In this document: positions 8,372 to 15,710 of the stretch, piece after piece
Layout: the number at the start of each line of letters is the position of its first letter
Numbering within the stretch: the first letter of the stretch is position 1
Assembly (NCBI GenBank): GCA_934589675.1
Contig: CAKTOF010000006.1
Location: 84,014-148,013, forward strand
DNA: 64,000 nt
From: an uncultured Oscillospiraceae bacterium
GTDB taxonomy: Bacteria > Bacillota > Clostridia > Oscillospirales > Oscillospiraceae
Direction: 5' to 3'
Program-made: the position numbers and the translations under genes
The notes under the pieces: model-generated
Told to the model about the DNA's origin: nothing
Database searches by the model: none
What the model saw: only the letters and a program-made list of their open reading frames with translations

Positions 8372-8620
8372 TCAGCCGAAATCGTGACGGCTGCCGCATG
8401 AGATGCCGTGTGTCTCCAGCGCGCAGACGATCGCTTCGATGCGGTCGAAGCAGGCGGGATCGTCGAGCGCGGGGGCGGCGATGATCGCTCGGATTTCCCG
8501 CAGCGCCGCAAGACTCTCAATTTCCAGCAGCTCCCGCAGCGCCTGCCCGCCGACCGGGAATCGGATGCGGATGGGAGCGCCGGAGAGCAGATGAGAGAGA
8601 ATTTCCGCTTCAAGCTCCAT
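8372..8620 (-). CDS. Uncharacterised 82-residue protein divergent from an XRE regulator
   Basis: Soluble, mostly helical small protein (LRELLEIESLAALREIRAI) with a Cys-containing C-terminal half. The ATG at 8620 follows GAGGTGG at 5 nt. Its promoter (TTGCAT-17-TATAAT on the minus strand, 8640-8668) contains a 19-bp dyad probably bound by the divergent XRE protein. No family is recognised. The gene pair sits between the two catabolic operons and may be an independent insertion or part of their control. Confidence 0.6.
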   Translation of the reverse strand: MELEAEILSHLLSGAPIRIRFPVGGQALRELLEIESLAALREIRAIIAAPALDDPACFDRIEAIVCALETHGISCGSRHDFG

Positions 8621-8639
8621 ATAACCACCTCACAGAGAA

Positions 8640-8684
8640 ATTATAACCTGAAACAGGTTATAATGCAATAACCTGTTTTAGGTT
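8640..8684. promoter_or_regulatory. Divergent promoter region with two operator dyads
   Basis: ATAACCTG-AAA-CAGGTTAT (8643-8661) is a perfect dyad lying inside the minus-strand promoter spacer (-35 TTGCAT 8663-8668, -10 TATAAT 8640-8645). A second, less perfect dyad AACCT-N5-AGGTT is at 8670-8684, its centre 25 bp away. XRE-family proteins commonly bind such paired sites next to their own gene. Confidence 0.65.
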
Positions 8685-8712
8685 CGGCTAGACTTCCTCT
8701 GAGGTGAAGCTC

Positions 8713-8931
8713 ATGTATCAGAGGATCCGGGATCTGCGGGAGGATCGGGACCTGACGCAGCGGGAGGTTGCCGGGGTGCTTGGCATGTCACAGACGGGGT
8801 ATTCCAAGTACGAAACGGGCGAAAACGACATTCCGACGCAGGTGCTGCTCAAGCTGGCGGATTTTTATAACACGTCTGTGGATTATCTGCTCGGCCGGAC
8901 GGACGACGCACGGCCGCCGCGGAAAAAATAA
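8713..8931 (+). CDS. Small XRE-family transcriptional regulator
   Basis: 72 residues, almost entirely one Cro/CI helix-turn-helix: IRDLREDRDLTQREVAGVLGMSQTGYSK, then the usual YETGENDIPTQVLLKLADFY and VDYLLGRTD. ATG at 8713 is preferred because GAGGTG lies 6 nt upstream; a GTG at 8704 overlaps that site. It has no sensor domain. It probably represses itself and the divergent 82-residue gene through the dyads at 8643-8684. Confidence 0.85.
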   Translation: MYQRIRDLREDRDLTQREVAGVLGMSQTGYSKYETGENDIPTQVLLKLADFYNTSVDYLLGRTDDARPPRKK

Positions 8932-8963
8932 CCGGCACGGTATCGAATTACCGTGCCGGTTTT
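8930..8963. terminator. Convergent terminator between XRE and MerR genes
   Basis: AACCGGCACGGTA pairs with TACCGTGCCGGTT around a 6-nt loop, followed by TTTTGC on the + strand and A/T-rich sequence on the other. Confidence 0.8.
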
Positions 8964-8965
8964 GC

Positions 8966-9778
8966 TTATTTCTGTTCAACGGGAAGCCAGACCTCGAAGT
9001 AGCCGGTCAGCGCGCCGTCTTCCAGCGCGCTGCACAGCAGGTTGCCGTGGGCGCTGCCGGTGATGGCCAGACCGTTTTTTTCGGCGTAGCTGACCATGTA
9101 GGCCATGTGGCGCGGGGCGAACTGATCCTTGCCCGCACTTTTGAACACGGAGTGCAGGCAAAGCTGGCTCGGAAGCTGCATGACGGGCGGCTCGATCTTC
9201 ACGCCAAACTCGCGGACATAATCCATGTCGAGCGCAAAGCCCCAGGCATACTCGCTGCCGCCGGAGAGCAGCACGTCGCGCTCGATCTCAAAGCAGCGAT
9301 GGATGAACGGCATATATTGCAGCCATTCCTGGCTGAGCTGCTGCAGGTCGGCCGACTTGTCGTAGAGGAAGTTGTAGCGGTTGAGGTAGCGCACCGTTTC
9401 CGGGCTCATGATGAGATCGCACCGGCCGAGGTCGCGCGCGGCGCGCTCTAGTCCGTCGCAGTACTGCTCGGCGCGGCGGAGGAGCAGCTGCTGCCGACGG
9501 ATCATCTCGCGAAGCTCCGCCTGCTTGTCCTGCATCGTCTCACGCAGACTCTCGCGCGAGCAGTCGGTGACCATGTGCGAGATCTGGTCAATGCCGAAGC
9601 CGAAGTTTTTGAACCACAGACAGTCGACAAGGAAGTTGATGTCCCACGCCTCGTAGTAGCGGTAGTCGTTCGTCTTGTCCTTCACGGGACGGACGACACC
9701 TTTTTTCTCGTAATACCGCAGAAGATCCGGTGAAATGCCGAGGATCTTCGCCACGTCTCCGATGCGATAGCGCTGCAT
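8966..9778 (-). CDS. MerR-family regulator with large effector-binding domain
   Basis: 270 residues. Residues 1-70 are a MerR winged helix (YRIGDVAKILGISPDLLRYYEKKGV...YRYYEAWDI), residues about 75-110 the dimer coiled coil, and the rest a GyrI/BmrR-like ligand domain (FEIERDVLLSGGSEYAWGFALDM; YEVWLPVEQK-like end as YFEVWLPVEQK). Such regulators twist promoters with 19-bp spacers. Two such promoters flank the gene: its divergent neighbour at 9860-9890 and the first operon at 47-77. It probably activates both when an aromatic or ring-cleavage intermediate binds (inference). Its own promoter is a normal 17-bp one at 9810-9838. Confidence 0.9.
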   Translation of the reverse strand: MQRYRIGDVAKILGISPDLLRYYEKKGVVRPVKDKTNDYRYYEAWDINFLVDCLWFKNFGFGIDQISHMVTDCSRESLRETMQDKQAELREMIRRQQLLLRRAEQYCDGLERAARDLGRCDLIMSPETVRYLNRYNFLYDKSADLQQLSQEWLQYMPFIHRCFEIERDVLLSGGSEYAWGFALDMDYVREFGVKIEPPVMQLPSQLCLHSVFKSAGKDQFAPRHMAYMVSYAEKNGLAITGSAHGNLLCSALEDGALTGYFEVWLPVEQK

Positions 9779-9809
9779 GGTCGTCCCTCCTGTTTGTCAG
9801 ACTGGGTCT

Positions 9810-9838
9810 ATTATAGGAAATTTCACGGGGCGATGCAA
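9810..9838 (-). promoter_or_regulatory. Promoter of the MerR gene
   Basis: Minus-strand TTGCAT (9833-9838), 17-bp spacer, TATAAT (9810-9815), 32 bp before the start codon. Confidence 0.7.
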
Positions 9839-9859
9839 GAAAAAGTTTTCTCAAAGCTA

Positions 9860-9890
9860 TTGACATTGGAATCGTACTAAGGTGTAAAAT
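9860..9890 (+). promoter_or_regulatory. MerR-type promoter (19-bp spacer) of the cyclase operon
   Basis: TTGACA (9860-9865), 19-bp spacer, TAAAAT (9885-9890). The spacer shares TTGG..A..GTAC.A.GGT with the promoter at 47-77. It lies in the 148-bp gap divergent from the MerR gene, as expected for its direct target. Confidence 0.75.
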
Positions 9891-9926
9891 GACCCTGTAA
9901 TAAAAATATGCAGGAGGTTTTTTATC

Positions 9927-10832
9927 ATGGCTTACATGCCCCTGAAAAACGCGCCCCAGTATCTGGACGACTCGAAGATGACCAAGATCTACGACCTGTC
10001 GATGCCGTGGGGCGTCGATACCCCGCTCTGGCCGTTCCCGGGCGCCCGTACGGATCTTCAGTTCCCGCGCGGCCAGTACCTCGGCCGTTTCCACAAGCGC
10101 ACCATGACCTACACCGGTACGCTGCACGCCGGCACGCACATGGACGCGCCGAACCACGTCCTCCACGAGGAAGAGGTCGACCGCGAGCGCAACGGCTACA
10201 ACCTCGCTGAGCTCCACCTCGAGCGCTGCATCGGCACCGGCATCATCGTCGACATGCGCTACCTCAAAGACGAGTTCGAGGAGAAGTGGAACGCCGCTGA
10301 CGGCGACCCGAGCCGTATGCCGGCCGACATCTGGCACATCATCACCCCGGAGGAGTTCGACGCTGCCTGCAAGAAGGACGGCCTCGAGGTCCGCGAGAAT
10401 GACTGGGTCGTCATCAACACCGGCTTCCATCACTACTGGAGAGTCAACAACGATAAGTACTACAACTACTACCCCGGCGAGGGTCCGGAGCTGGCGCACT
10501 ACCTCGTGAACGAGAAGCACATCAAGGGCGTTTCCGGCACTTGGGGCGCCACCGACGCGCCGCTGTGGCACCATCCGCTCAAGGAGCAGATGCCGTGGCT
10601 CGAGACCGCGTACATGCAGGCGACCGGCGAGTCCGCTGCCGTCAAGTTCCCGGACTATGAGCCGTGCCATCGTATCTACATGCAGTCCGGCGTCTGCACC
10701 GTCGAGAACGCCGGCGGCGACATCGACGAGGTCACCGGCAAGCGCATGATCATCGCTGCCTTCCCGTTCCGCTGCGAGATGGCCGATGGCGGTTTTGTCC
10801 GTCTCGTCGCCTGGGAGCCGGGCAACTTCTAA
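9927..10832 (+). CDS. Cyclase-family metal hydrolase, dihydrophloroglucinol cyclohydrolase candidate
   Basis: 301 residues of the putative cyclase/kynurenine-formamidase-like family (PF04199). The metal motif is HAGTHMDAPNH (His67, His71, Asp73, His77). Family members hydrolyse cyclic amides or diketones; in fermentative phloroglucinol breakdown a relative opens dihydrophloroglucinol to 3-hydroxy-5-oxohexanoate. The company of transhydroxylase, dehydrogenase and BKACE genes makes that the best assignment, but it is inferred. First gene of the second MerR-type operon, with CAGGAGG 10 nt upstream. It is about 60 residues longer than minimal family members, with an aromatic insertion (HHYWRVNNDKYYNYYPG). 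Confidence 0.8.
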   Translation: MAYMPLKNAPQYLDDSKMTKIYDLSMPWGVDTPLWPFPGARTDLQFPRGQYLGRFHKRTMTYTGTLHAGTHMDAPNHVLHEEEVDRERNGYNLAELHLERCIGTGIIVDMRYLKDEFEEKWNAADGDPSRMPADIWHIITPEEFDAACKKDGLEVRENDWVVINTGFHHYWRVNNDKYYNYYPGEGPELAHYLVNEKHIKGVSGTWGATDAPLWHHPLKEQMPWLETAYMQATGESAAVKFPDYEPCHRIYMQSGVCTVENAGGDIDEVTGKRMIIAAFPFRCEMADGGFVRLVAWEPGNF

Positions 10833-10865
10833 TTCGCTGTTCCTGCCATAATCTGATTTTTGCCC

Positions 10866-10899
10866 GATTGCCCCGCGGATGCCCTCTGCGGGGCAATCG
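10866..10899 (+). repeat. Intergenic hairpin between cyclase and dehydrogenase genes
   Basis: GATTGCCCCGC pairs with GCGGGGCAATC over an 11-nt loop. There is no U-tract, so it is more likely an mRNA-stability structure than a terminator. Confidence 0.45.
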
Positions 10900-10923
10900 A
10901 CTGTCTGAAAAAGGAAGAATCTT

Positions 10924-11889
10924 ATGAAAACCTTACAGGATATCAAGAAGATCGCGGTCCTCGGCGCCGGTACCATGGGCCCGGGCATCGCGCAGACGTA
11001 CGCCATGGGCGGCTACGAGGTCACGATGTGGACCCGCAGCGAGTCGACCCGCGAGAAGGCCGTTGCCTCGCTGAAAAGCCAGCTTGCCACGTTCGCCGAG
11101 GAGGGCGAGATCCGCGCCGAGGACATTGACACGATCTTCGGCCGCATCAGCTTCCGCCTGACGGTCGAAGAGGCTGTCGAGGGCGCGGACATGATTCAGG
11201 AGACGATCGTGGAAAACCGCGACGCGAAGGCCGCGCTCTATGAGCAGCTGGCTGCGTGCGTCGCGCCGGACGTCATCATCGCTTCGAACACCTCGGCCAT
11301 GAACATTTTTGAGGTCGTGCCGGAGAAGCTGCTGCCGCAGATGATCATCTGCCACTGGTATGCGCCCCCGCACGTCATCCCGCTCGTCGAGGTCGTCAAG
11401 AGCGAGCAGGCGCCGCAGGAGATGGCGGACGTCGCGGTCGAGCTGCTCGGCCGCTGCGGCAAGACGGCCGTGCTCATGAAGAAGTTCATCCGCGGCTATA
11501 TCGTCAACCGCCTGCAGCAGTGCCTCAACCGCGAGGTGTTCTACCTGCTTGACAACGGCTACTGCGACGCGCAGGCCATCGACCTGGCGGCCAAGGCGTC
11601 GTTCATCCCGCGCGCGGTCGTGCTCGGCCTTCTCAAGCGCGTCGACTTCGGCGGCGTGGACATGACGGCCAACAACTACCGCAACCACTCCTACACCATG
11701 CCGGCCAACGGCGACGAGATGCCCAAGACCGTCGAAAAGCTCGTCGAAGAGGGCAACCTCGGCATCAAGACCGGCAAGGGCTTCTATGACTACGAGGGCG
11801 TGGACATCGAGCAGCTCAAGCACAAGCGCGACCAGCAGCTGTTTGAGGTGTTCCGCCTCGCGAAAAAATTCCTCGCTGACCCGGTCTGA
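10924..11889 (+). CDS. 3-hydroxyacyl-CoA dehydrogenase-like enzyme (3-hydroxy-5-oxohexanoate dehydrogenase candidate)
   Basis: 321 residues. The N-terminal Rossmann motif is VLGAGTMGPGIAQ and the C-terminal helical dimer domain follows HADH pattern. SNTSAMNI (Ser121-Ser124), His144 and Glu156 (LVEVV) keep the catalytic positions, but the usual HFFNP is HWYAPP, removing the conserved Asn-Pro context. This fits a substrate that is a free acid instead of a CoA ester. In the phloroglucinol route an enzyme of this type oxidises 3-hydroxy-5-oxohexanoate to triacetate, substrate of the BKACE enzyme. The neighbours support this; a true CoA substrate is the alternative. Confidence 0.82.
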   Translation: MKTLQDIKKIAVLGAGTMGPGIAQTYAMGGYEVTMWTRSESTREKAVASLKSQLATFAEEGEIRAEDIDTIFGRISFRLTVEEAVEGADMIQETIVENRDAKAALYEQLAACVAPDVIIASNTSAMNIFEVVPEKLLPQMIICHWYAPPHVIPLVEVVKSEQAPQEMADVAVELLGRCGKTAVLMKKFIRGYIVNRLQQCLNREVFYLLDNGYCDAQAIDLAAKASFIPRAVVLGLLKRVDFGGVDMTANNYRNHSYTMPANGDEMPKTVEKLVEEGNLGIKTGKGFYDYEGVDIEQLKHKRDQQLFEVFRLAKKFLADPV

Positions 11890-12003
11890 TCCCGGGCGCG
11901 CCGGAGGCAGACGCGGCGCCGCGCGGAGCCGGCGGACTTTGCAGTCCGCACGGCGATCTTCGCGGCATCCCGCACCTGTCCGCCGGCAGAAGGGAAGGGA
12001 ACC

Positions 12004-12336
12004 ATGGGCAAGGTAAGCGGCCACATCCTGCTGGCCGGGTATGCCAAGCTCCCGTCCAATACCACGGCGCAGAAAATGTTCGACCAGATGGTCGTCGTTG
12101 CCGACGTGGATTTTGATACGGGCGTCGTGCTCGATGTCGACTGCTCCATGGCGACTGACCTCGGGCGCAGGTTCGTGCTGACGATGATGAAGGGCTACAA
12201 CCTCAATCGCGGCATGGACGACCTGCTTGAGGAGATGAACCTCAAGTACTACGGTCACCTCAAGCGTGCGCTGCTCACCGCCATCCGCGAGATCGGGCAG
12301 CAGTACGCCGACCTGAAAAAAGAGAACGAATCATAG
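12004..12336 (+). CDS. DUF3870 family protein
   Basis: 110 residues, soluble, beta-rich N-terminus (GHILLAGYAKLPSNTTAQKMF, VVVADVDFDTGVVLDVDC) then helices (LEEMNLKYYGHLKRALLTAI). The pattern matches DUF3870, which I know mainly as a small conserved partner in amino-acid and keto-acid fermentation clusters; its biochemical role is not established. AAGGGAAGGGAACC precedes the ATG. It is the last gene of the second MerR-type operon and is followed by an intrinsic terminator. Confidence 0.75.
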   Translation: MGKVSGHILLAGYAKLPSNTTAQKMFDQMVVVADVDFDTGVVLDVDCSMATDLGRRFVLTMMKGYNLNRGMDDLLEEMNLKYYGHLKRALLTAIREIGQQYADLKKENES

Positions 12337-12385
12337 CTGTTTCGCCTGAGGGCGGCCGCAAAACGGCCGCCGGACTCAGACGAGA

Positions 12386-12441
12386 GCCAGCCAGACGCAG
12401 AAGGAGCATTCCGCTGCGTCCGGCTGGCTTTTGCTTTTTTT
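12386..12441 (+). terminator. Terminator after the DUF3870 gene
   Basis: GCCAGCCAGACGCAG (12386-12400) pairs with CTGCGTCCGGCTGGC (12414-12428), followed by TTTTGCTTTTTT. The symporter start is 20-30 nt further on, so some read-through probably feeds it. Confidence 0.85.
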
Positions 12442-12459
12442 GAAATGGAGAATCCAGTC

Positions 12460-13881
12460 ATGACACTCACGGTTTCACAGCTCATCGGCCTGCTCGGCAC
12501 GCTCGCGGTCATCATCGGCCTGAGCATCTGGTCCGGCCGGCAGGTCAAAAGCGCGGCCGATTTTGCCTCCGGCGGCGGAAAGTCCGGCGCATTCATCGTG
12601 GCCGGCACGATCATGGGCACACTCGTCGGCGGCTCTTCGACCATTGGAACGGCGCAGTTGGCCTATACATACGGCTTCTCAGCGTGGTGGTTCACGCTCG
12701 GCGGCGGCATCGGCTGCCTCATTCTGGCGCTGTTTTTCATTGGCCCGCTGCGCAAGAGCGGGTGCAGCACGCTCGTCGGAATGATCACGAAGGAGTTCGG
12801 CCGCGAGGCGGGGCTGCTCTCGTCCATCCTCTCGTCCATCGGGATCTACATCAACATCCTCTCGCAGCTCATCGCCGCGACGGCCGTCATCGCCGTCATC
12901 GCGCCCGGCCTCGGGCTCATCCCGGAGCTGCTCATCGCCGCGGCGCTCATGGCGGTGTACGTCATCTTCGGCGGCGTGCGCGGCGCCGGCCTAGTCGGCA
13001 TCGTGAAGCTGATTCTGCTCTATGTGGCCATGATCGGCGGCGGCGCGCTGGTGCTCTGTAAGGTCGGCGGCTTCCGGGGCTTTGCCGACATGGTGCACGC
13101 CATCGAAGCCGGCGGCGACGGCATCAATCTGTTCAGCGTGTTCGCCCGCGGCGTTGCGACGGACGGCGGCAAGGGGCTTTCGCTGCTGCTCGGCGTCCTG
13201 ACGACGCAGACGTATGCACAGGCCGTCCTCGCCGGCAAGACGGATCGCTCCGCGCGCATCGGCGCGCTGGTCAGCACATGCATGATCCCGCCCATCGGCA
13301 TCGGCGGCATCCTCATCGGGCTTTATATGCGATCTGCGCACCCCGGCATCGTCGCCAAGACGGCGCTGACGGGCTTTGTGCTCGAGTATATGCCGGGCGT
13401 GCTGGCGGGCGTCGTGCTCGGCGCGCTTCTCATTGCCGTTGTCGGCACGGGCGCCGGTCTTGCGCTCGGCATCAGCGCCGTCATCAACAACGACATTGTA
13501 AAGAAGCTGACGCACCGCTTCGACGCGCCGAAGAAAAACCTGAACCTGACGCGCGCGTGCATCCTGATCGTGCTCTTCTCCGCGGCGATGATCTGCACGG
13601 TGCTCGGCAGCGATATGATCCAGGACTTTGCGTACATGTCCATGGGGCTGCGCGGTGCGGTCATCTTCGCGCCGCTGTGCTGCGCCATCTGGATGCCGGG
13701 GCGCGTGAGCCGCGGCTGGGCCATCGCAGCCATTGTGGCCGGCCCGGTGCTCGTTATGGTGTTCGGCACGGTGCTCAGCCTCCCGTGGGGGCTCGACTCG
13801 CTGTTTGCGGGCGTTGCGGCGAGCGTCGTCTGCTGCGCCATCGGGCGCGTCTGCGGTAGAAAGCCGCTGCTCGACGCATAA
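12460..13881 (+). CDS. Sodium:solute symporter (SSS family)
   Basis: 473 residues with about 13 hydrophobic segments and the SSS features GGSSTIGTAQLAY near the first helices and GVLTTQTYAQAVLAGK in the middle. ATG at 12460 is preferred, with GGAG about 10 nt upstream; an in-frame ATG at 12445 has no ribosome site. It imports a small solute with Na+; which one cannot be told from sequence. It directly follows the ring-cleavage operon and may take up its aromatic substrate or a related carboxylate (inference). No other promoter is obvious between it and the terminator. Confidence 0.85.
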   Translation: MTLTVSQLIGLLGTLAVIIGLSIWSGRQVKSAADFASGGGKSGAFIVAGTIMGTLVGGSSTIGTAQLAYTYGFSAWWFTLGGGIGCLILALFFIGPLRKSGCSTLVGMITKEFGREAGLLSSILSSIGIYINILSQLIAATAVIAVIAPGLGLIPELLIAAALMAVYVIFGGVRGAGLVGIVKLILLYVAMIGGGALVLCKVGGFRGFADMVHAIEAGGDGINLFSVFARGVATDGGKGLSLLLGVLTTQTYAQAVLAGKTDRSARIGALVSTCMIPPIGIGGILIGLYMRSAHPGIVAKTALTGFVLEYMPGVLAGVVLGALLIAVVGTGAGLALGISAVINNDIVKKLTHRFDAPKKNLNLTRACILIVLFSAAMICTVLGSDMIQDFAYMSMGLRGAVIFAPLCCAIWMPGRVSRGWAIAAIVAGPVLVMVFGTVLSLPWGLDSLFAGVAASVVCCAIGRVCGRKPLLDA

Positions 13882-13887
13882 TCAATA

Positions 13888-13917
13888 ACGCCGCCCATCC
13901 ATCCGGATGGGCGGCGT
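13888..13917. terminator. Convergent hairpin between symporter and corrinoid genes
   Basis: ACGCCGCCCATCC and GGATGGGCGGCGT form a perfect 13-bp stem with loop ATCC. No good U-tract on either strand, so termination is likely but weak. Confidence 0.55.
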
Positions 13918-13929
13918 AACTGATTGCGC

Positions 13930-14574
13930 TTATGCAGATTTCGCGGTCAATGCGCTTGCGGCGGCGCTGGCGGCCTCGGATGCGTCCTTGGTGTAGATGT
14001 CGGCGCCGATCTTGTCGCAGTAGGCCTGTGTGAGCGGGGCGCCGCCGACCATAATGGTCACCTTGTCGCGGATGCCGGCAGATTCCGCGGCCTTGACGAC
14101 CTCTTCCATAACGGGCATGGTTGTCGTGAGCAGGGCGGAGCAGGCGATGATGTCACAGTGCTCGTCGATGGCAGTCTGGACAAATTTCTCGGGCGGGACG
14201 TCCACGCCGAGGTCGATGATCTCGATGCCCTTGCTCTCCATCATCATGGCGACCAGATTCTTGCCGATGTCATGCAGGTCGCCCTGAACGGTGCCGATGC
14301 ACGCGCGGCCGATGTTCTGCACGCCCTCTTCCTGAAGCAGCGGCTTGAGCAGGTTGATGCCGGCCGTCATCGCGCGCGCGGCGACGAGCATCTCGGGGAC
14401 GAACATCTCATTTTTGCTGAATTTTTCGCCGACGACGTCCATGCCGGGCATCAGACCATCCTGCAGAACGGTCTGCGCGCTGACGCCCTCGTCAATGGCA
14501 GTCTGCACGAGCGCGGACACTTCTTTCCGCTTGCCGCGAATGACGGCAGAGGTGATATCTTCCAAAATCGCCAT
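13930..14574 (-). CDS. Corrinoid protein of a methyltransferase system
   Basis: 214 residues: an N-terminal helical cap (about 1-85, with LMPGMDVVGEKF) and a C-terminal B12-binding Rossmann domain carrying GDLHDIGKNLV (His101 is the lower cobalt ligand) and VGGAPLT. Such proteins carry methyl groups between a substrate-specific methyltransferase and a corrinoid:tetrahydrofolate methyltransferase. Neither partner is in the window. Beside an aromatic-degradation cluster it might serve demethylation of methoxylated aromatics, but methylamine or methanol-type systems cannot be excluded. GGGAGGT lies 8 nt upstream of the ATG. Confidence 0.9.
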   Translation of the reverse strand: MAILEDITSAVIRGKRKEVSALVQTAIDEGVSAQTVLQDGLMPGMDVVGEKFSKNEMFVPEMLVAARAMTAGINLLKPLLQEEGVQNIGRACIGTVQGDLHDIGKNLVAMMMESKGIEIIDLGVDVPPEKFVQTAIDEHCDIIACSALLTTTMPVMEEVVKAAESAGIRDKVTIMVGGAPLTQAYCDKIGADIYTKDASEAASAAASALTAKSA

Positions 14575-14608
14575 GGCGGATGACCTCCCTATGTAAATTC
14601 TTTTACTT

Positions 14609-14638
14609 AGTATAGCATAGCCGGCCGACGTAAAACAA
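14609..14638 (-). promoter_or_regulatory. Promoter of the corrinoid gene
   Basis: Minus-strand TTGTTT (14633-14638), 18-bp spacer, TATACT (14609-14614). It is divergent from the LysR gene. Confidence 0.5.
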
Positions 14639-14659
14639 GCTATTTCCCGGAAAAAATCA

Positions 14660-14718
14660 GGTTGCAAAACGAAATTCGGTTGTGACCGGTTTGCAATCCG
14701 GTTGTAGTATGGTAAAAT
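14660..14718 (+). promoter_or_regulatory. LysR promoter and likely operator repeats
   Basis: TTGCAA (14691-14696), 16-bp spacer, TAAAAT (14713-14718). GGTT(T)G recurs at 14660, 14678, 14688 and 14700, and TTGCAAA (14662-14668) is inverted at 14690-14696. This repeat field between divergent genes is a plausible LysR binding region. Confidence 0.5.
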
Positions 14719-14739
14719 AAACGCATTGGGGGAATGACG

Positions 14740-15618
14740 ATGATCAACGAGACCTCGATCCGCTGCTTTCTGACGCTGTGCAGCACGCTCAACTTCACGG
14801 AGGCGGCCAAGCGGATGTATATGACGCAGCAGTCCGTCAGCAAATATATCGCCAAGCTCGAGGAGGACATCGGCTTCACCCTGTTCGTGCGCACGCACCA
14901 CTATGTGACGCTCACGCGCGCGGGCGAGGAGTTCTGTGCGCTTTTTTCCAGACTTGACCGCGATTACAGCGACACGGTGCAGCGGATGCGGCAATACTAT
15001 GATGAGCTGAACAATTCCCTGCGCATCGGCTACCTCGAATGGCTCGACCTCATGCCCATCATGAGCGGCCCGCTCCATCGGATGCGCGAGGAGAACCCGG
15101 CGCTGCAATTTGCCGCGGAAAAGCACCCGCAGTATGAGCTCAACCAGCATTTTTTGAACCGCAGGCTCGACCTCATCATCACCTACCGCGAATTTGCGCC
15201 GAAGGATCCGGGGCTTAAAAAGCTCGTCGTGCTCCAGACGCCGCTCGTGCTGCTCGTCTCGCCGGACAATCCGAAGGCAAAGCCGGATGCGCGCGCGTCG
15301 GACTTTTTCGATGAGCCGTTCATCAAGGCGGCCACGAGCGCCGAGACGCTTTCGGAGTCCCGCGCCCGGGCGCGGCGGCAGGTGCGCGAGCTCGGCTTTT
15401 CGCCGCGCGAGATCATCATCGCACCGAACCTCGAGTCGGCCTACGTTGCGACGGAGCTTGGTCAGGGCGTGCTCGTTTCGACGATGCTCAGCCGCATGAG
15501 CATGAATTCCGAGCTGCGCTCGTACCCCATCGGAACGATGGAGGAGCTTCAGTGCTTCTGGCACGAGGACGACGAAAACCCGGCCGTTTCTGCGTTTGCC
15601 GACGCGCTCACACGCTGA
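14740..15618 (+). CDS. LysR-family transcriptional regulator
   Basis: 292 residues. The winged helix is at the N-terminus (IRCFLTLCSTLNFTEAAKRMYMTQQSVSKYIAKLEE) and a periplasmic-binding-like effector domain follows from about residue 90. ATG at 14740 is preferred over 14734 because TGGGGGA lies 7 nt from it. LysR proteins usually control the divergent gene, here the corrinoid protein, so it may sense a methylated substrate of that system (inference). Its effector domain gives no ligand clue. Confidence 0.9.
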   Translation: MINETSIRCFLTLCSTLNFTEAAKRMYMTQQSVSKYIAKLEEDIGFTLFVRTHHYVTLTRAGEEFCALFSRLDRDYSDTVQRMRQYYDELNNSLRIGYLEWLDLMPIMSGPLHRMREENPALQFAAEKHPQYELNQHFLNRRLDLIITYREFAPKDPGLKKLVVLQTPLVLLVSPDNPKAKPDARASDFFDEPFIKAATSAETLSESRARARRQVRELGFSPREIIIAPNLESAYVATELGQGVLVSTMLSRMSMNSELRSYPIGTMEELQCFWHEDDENPAVSAFADALTR

Positions 15619-15673
15619 AGAGCCTGCGCTTCAGGCGCGCCGCACAGCGGGCTCTCGCGGAAAGAGATAAAAA

Positions 15674-15710
15674 CAGAGAGGACGCTTATGCATCCTCTCT
15701 GAATTTTTTT
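15674..15710 (+). terminator. Terminator after the LysR gene
   Basis: CAGAGAGGA pairs with TCCTCTCTG, followed by AATTTTTTT. It overlaps the 3' end of convergent mobB. Confidence 0.75.

Noticed and set aside
10933..12258. 441-codon minus-strand ORF opposite the dehydrogenase gene
   Set aside because: It covers the clear HADH-like gene and has no recognisable domain; it is an antisense shadow.
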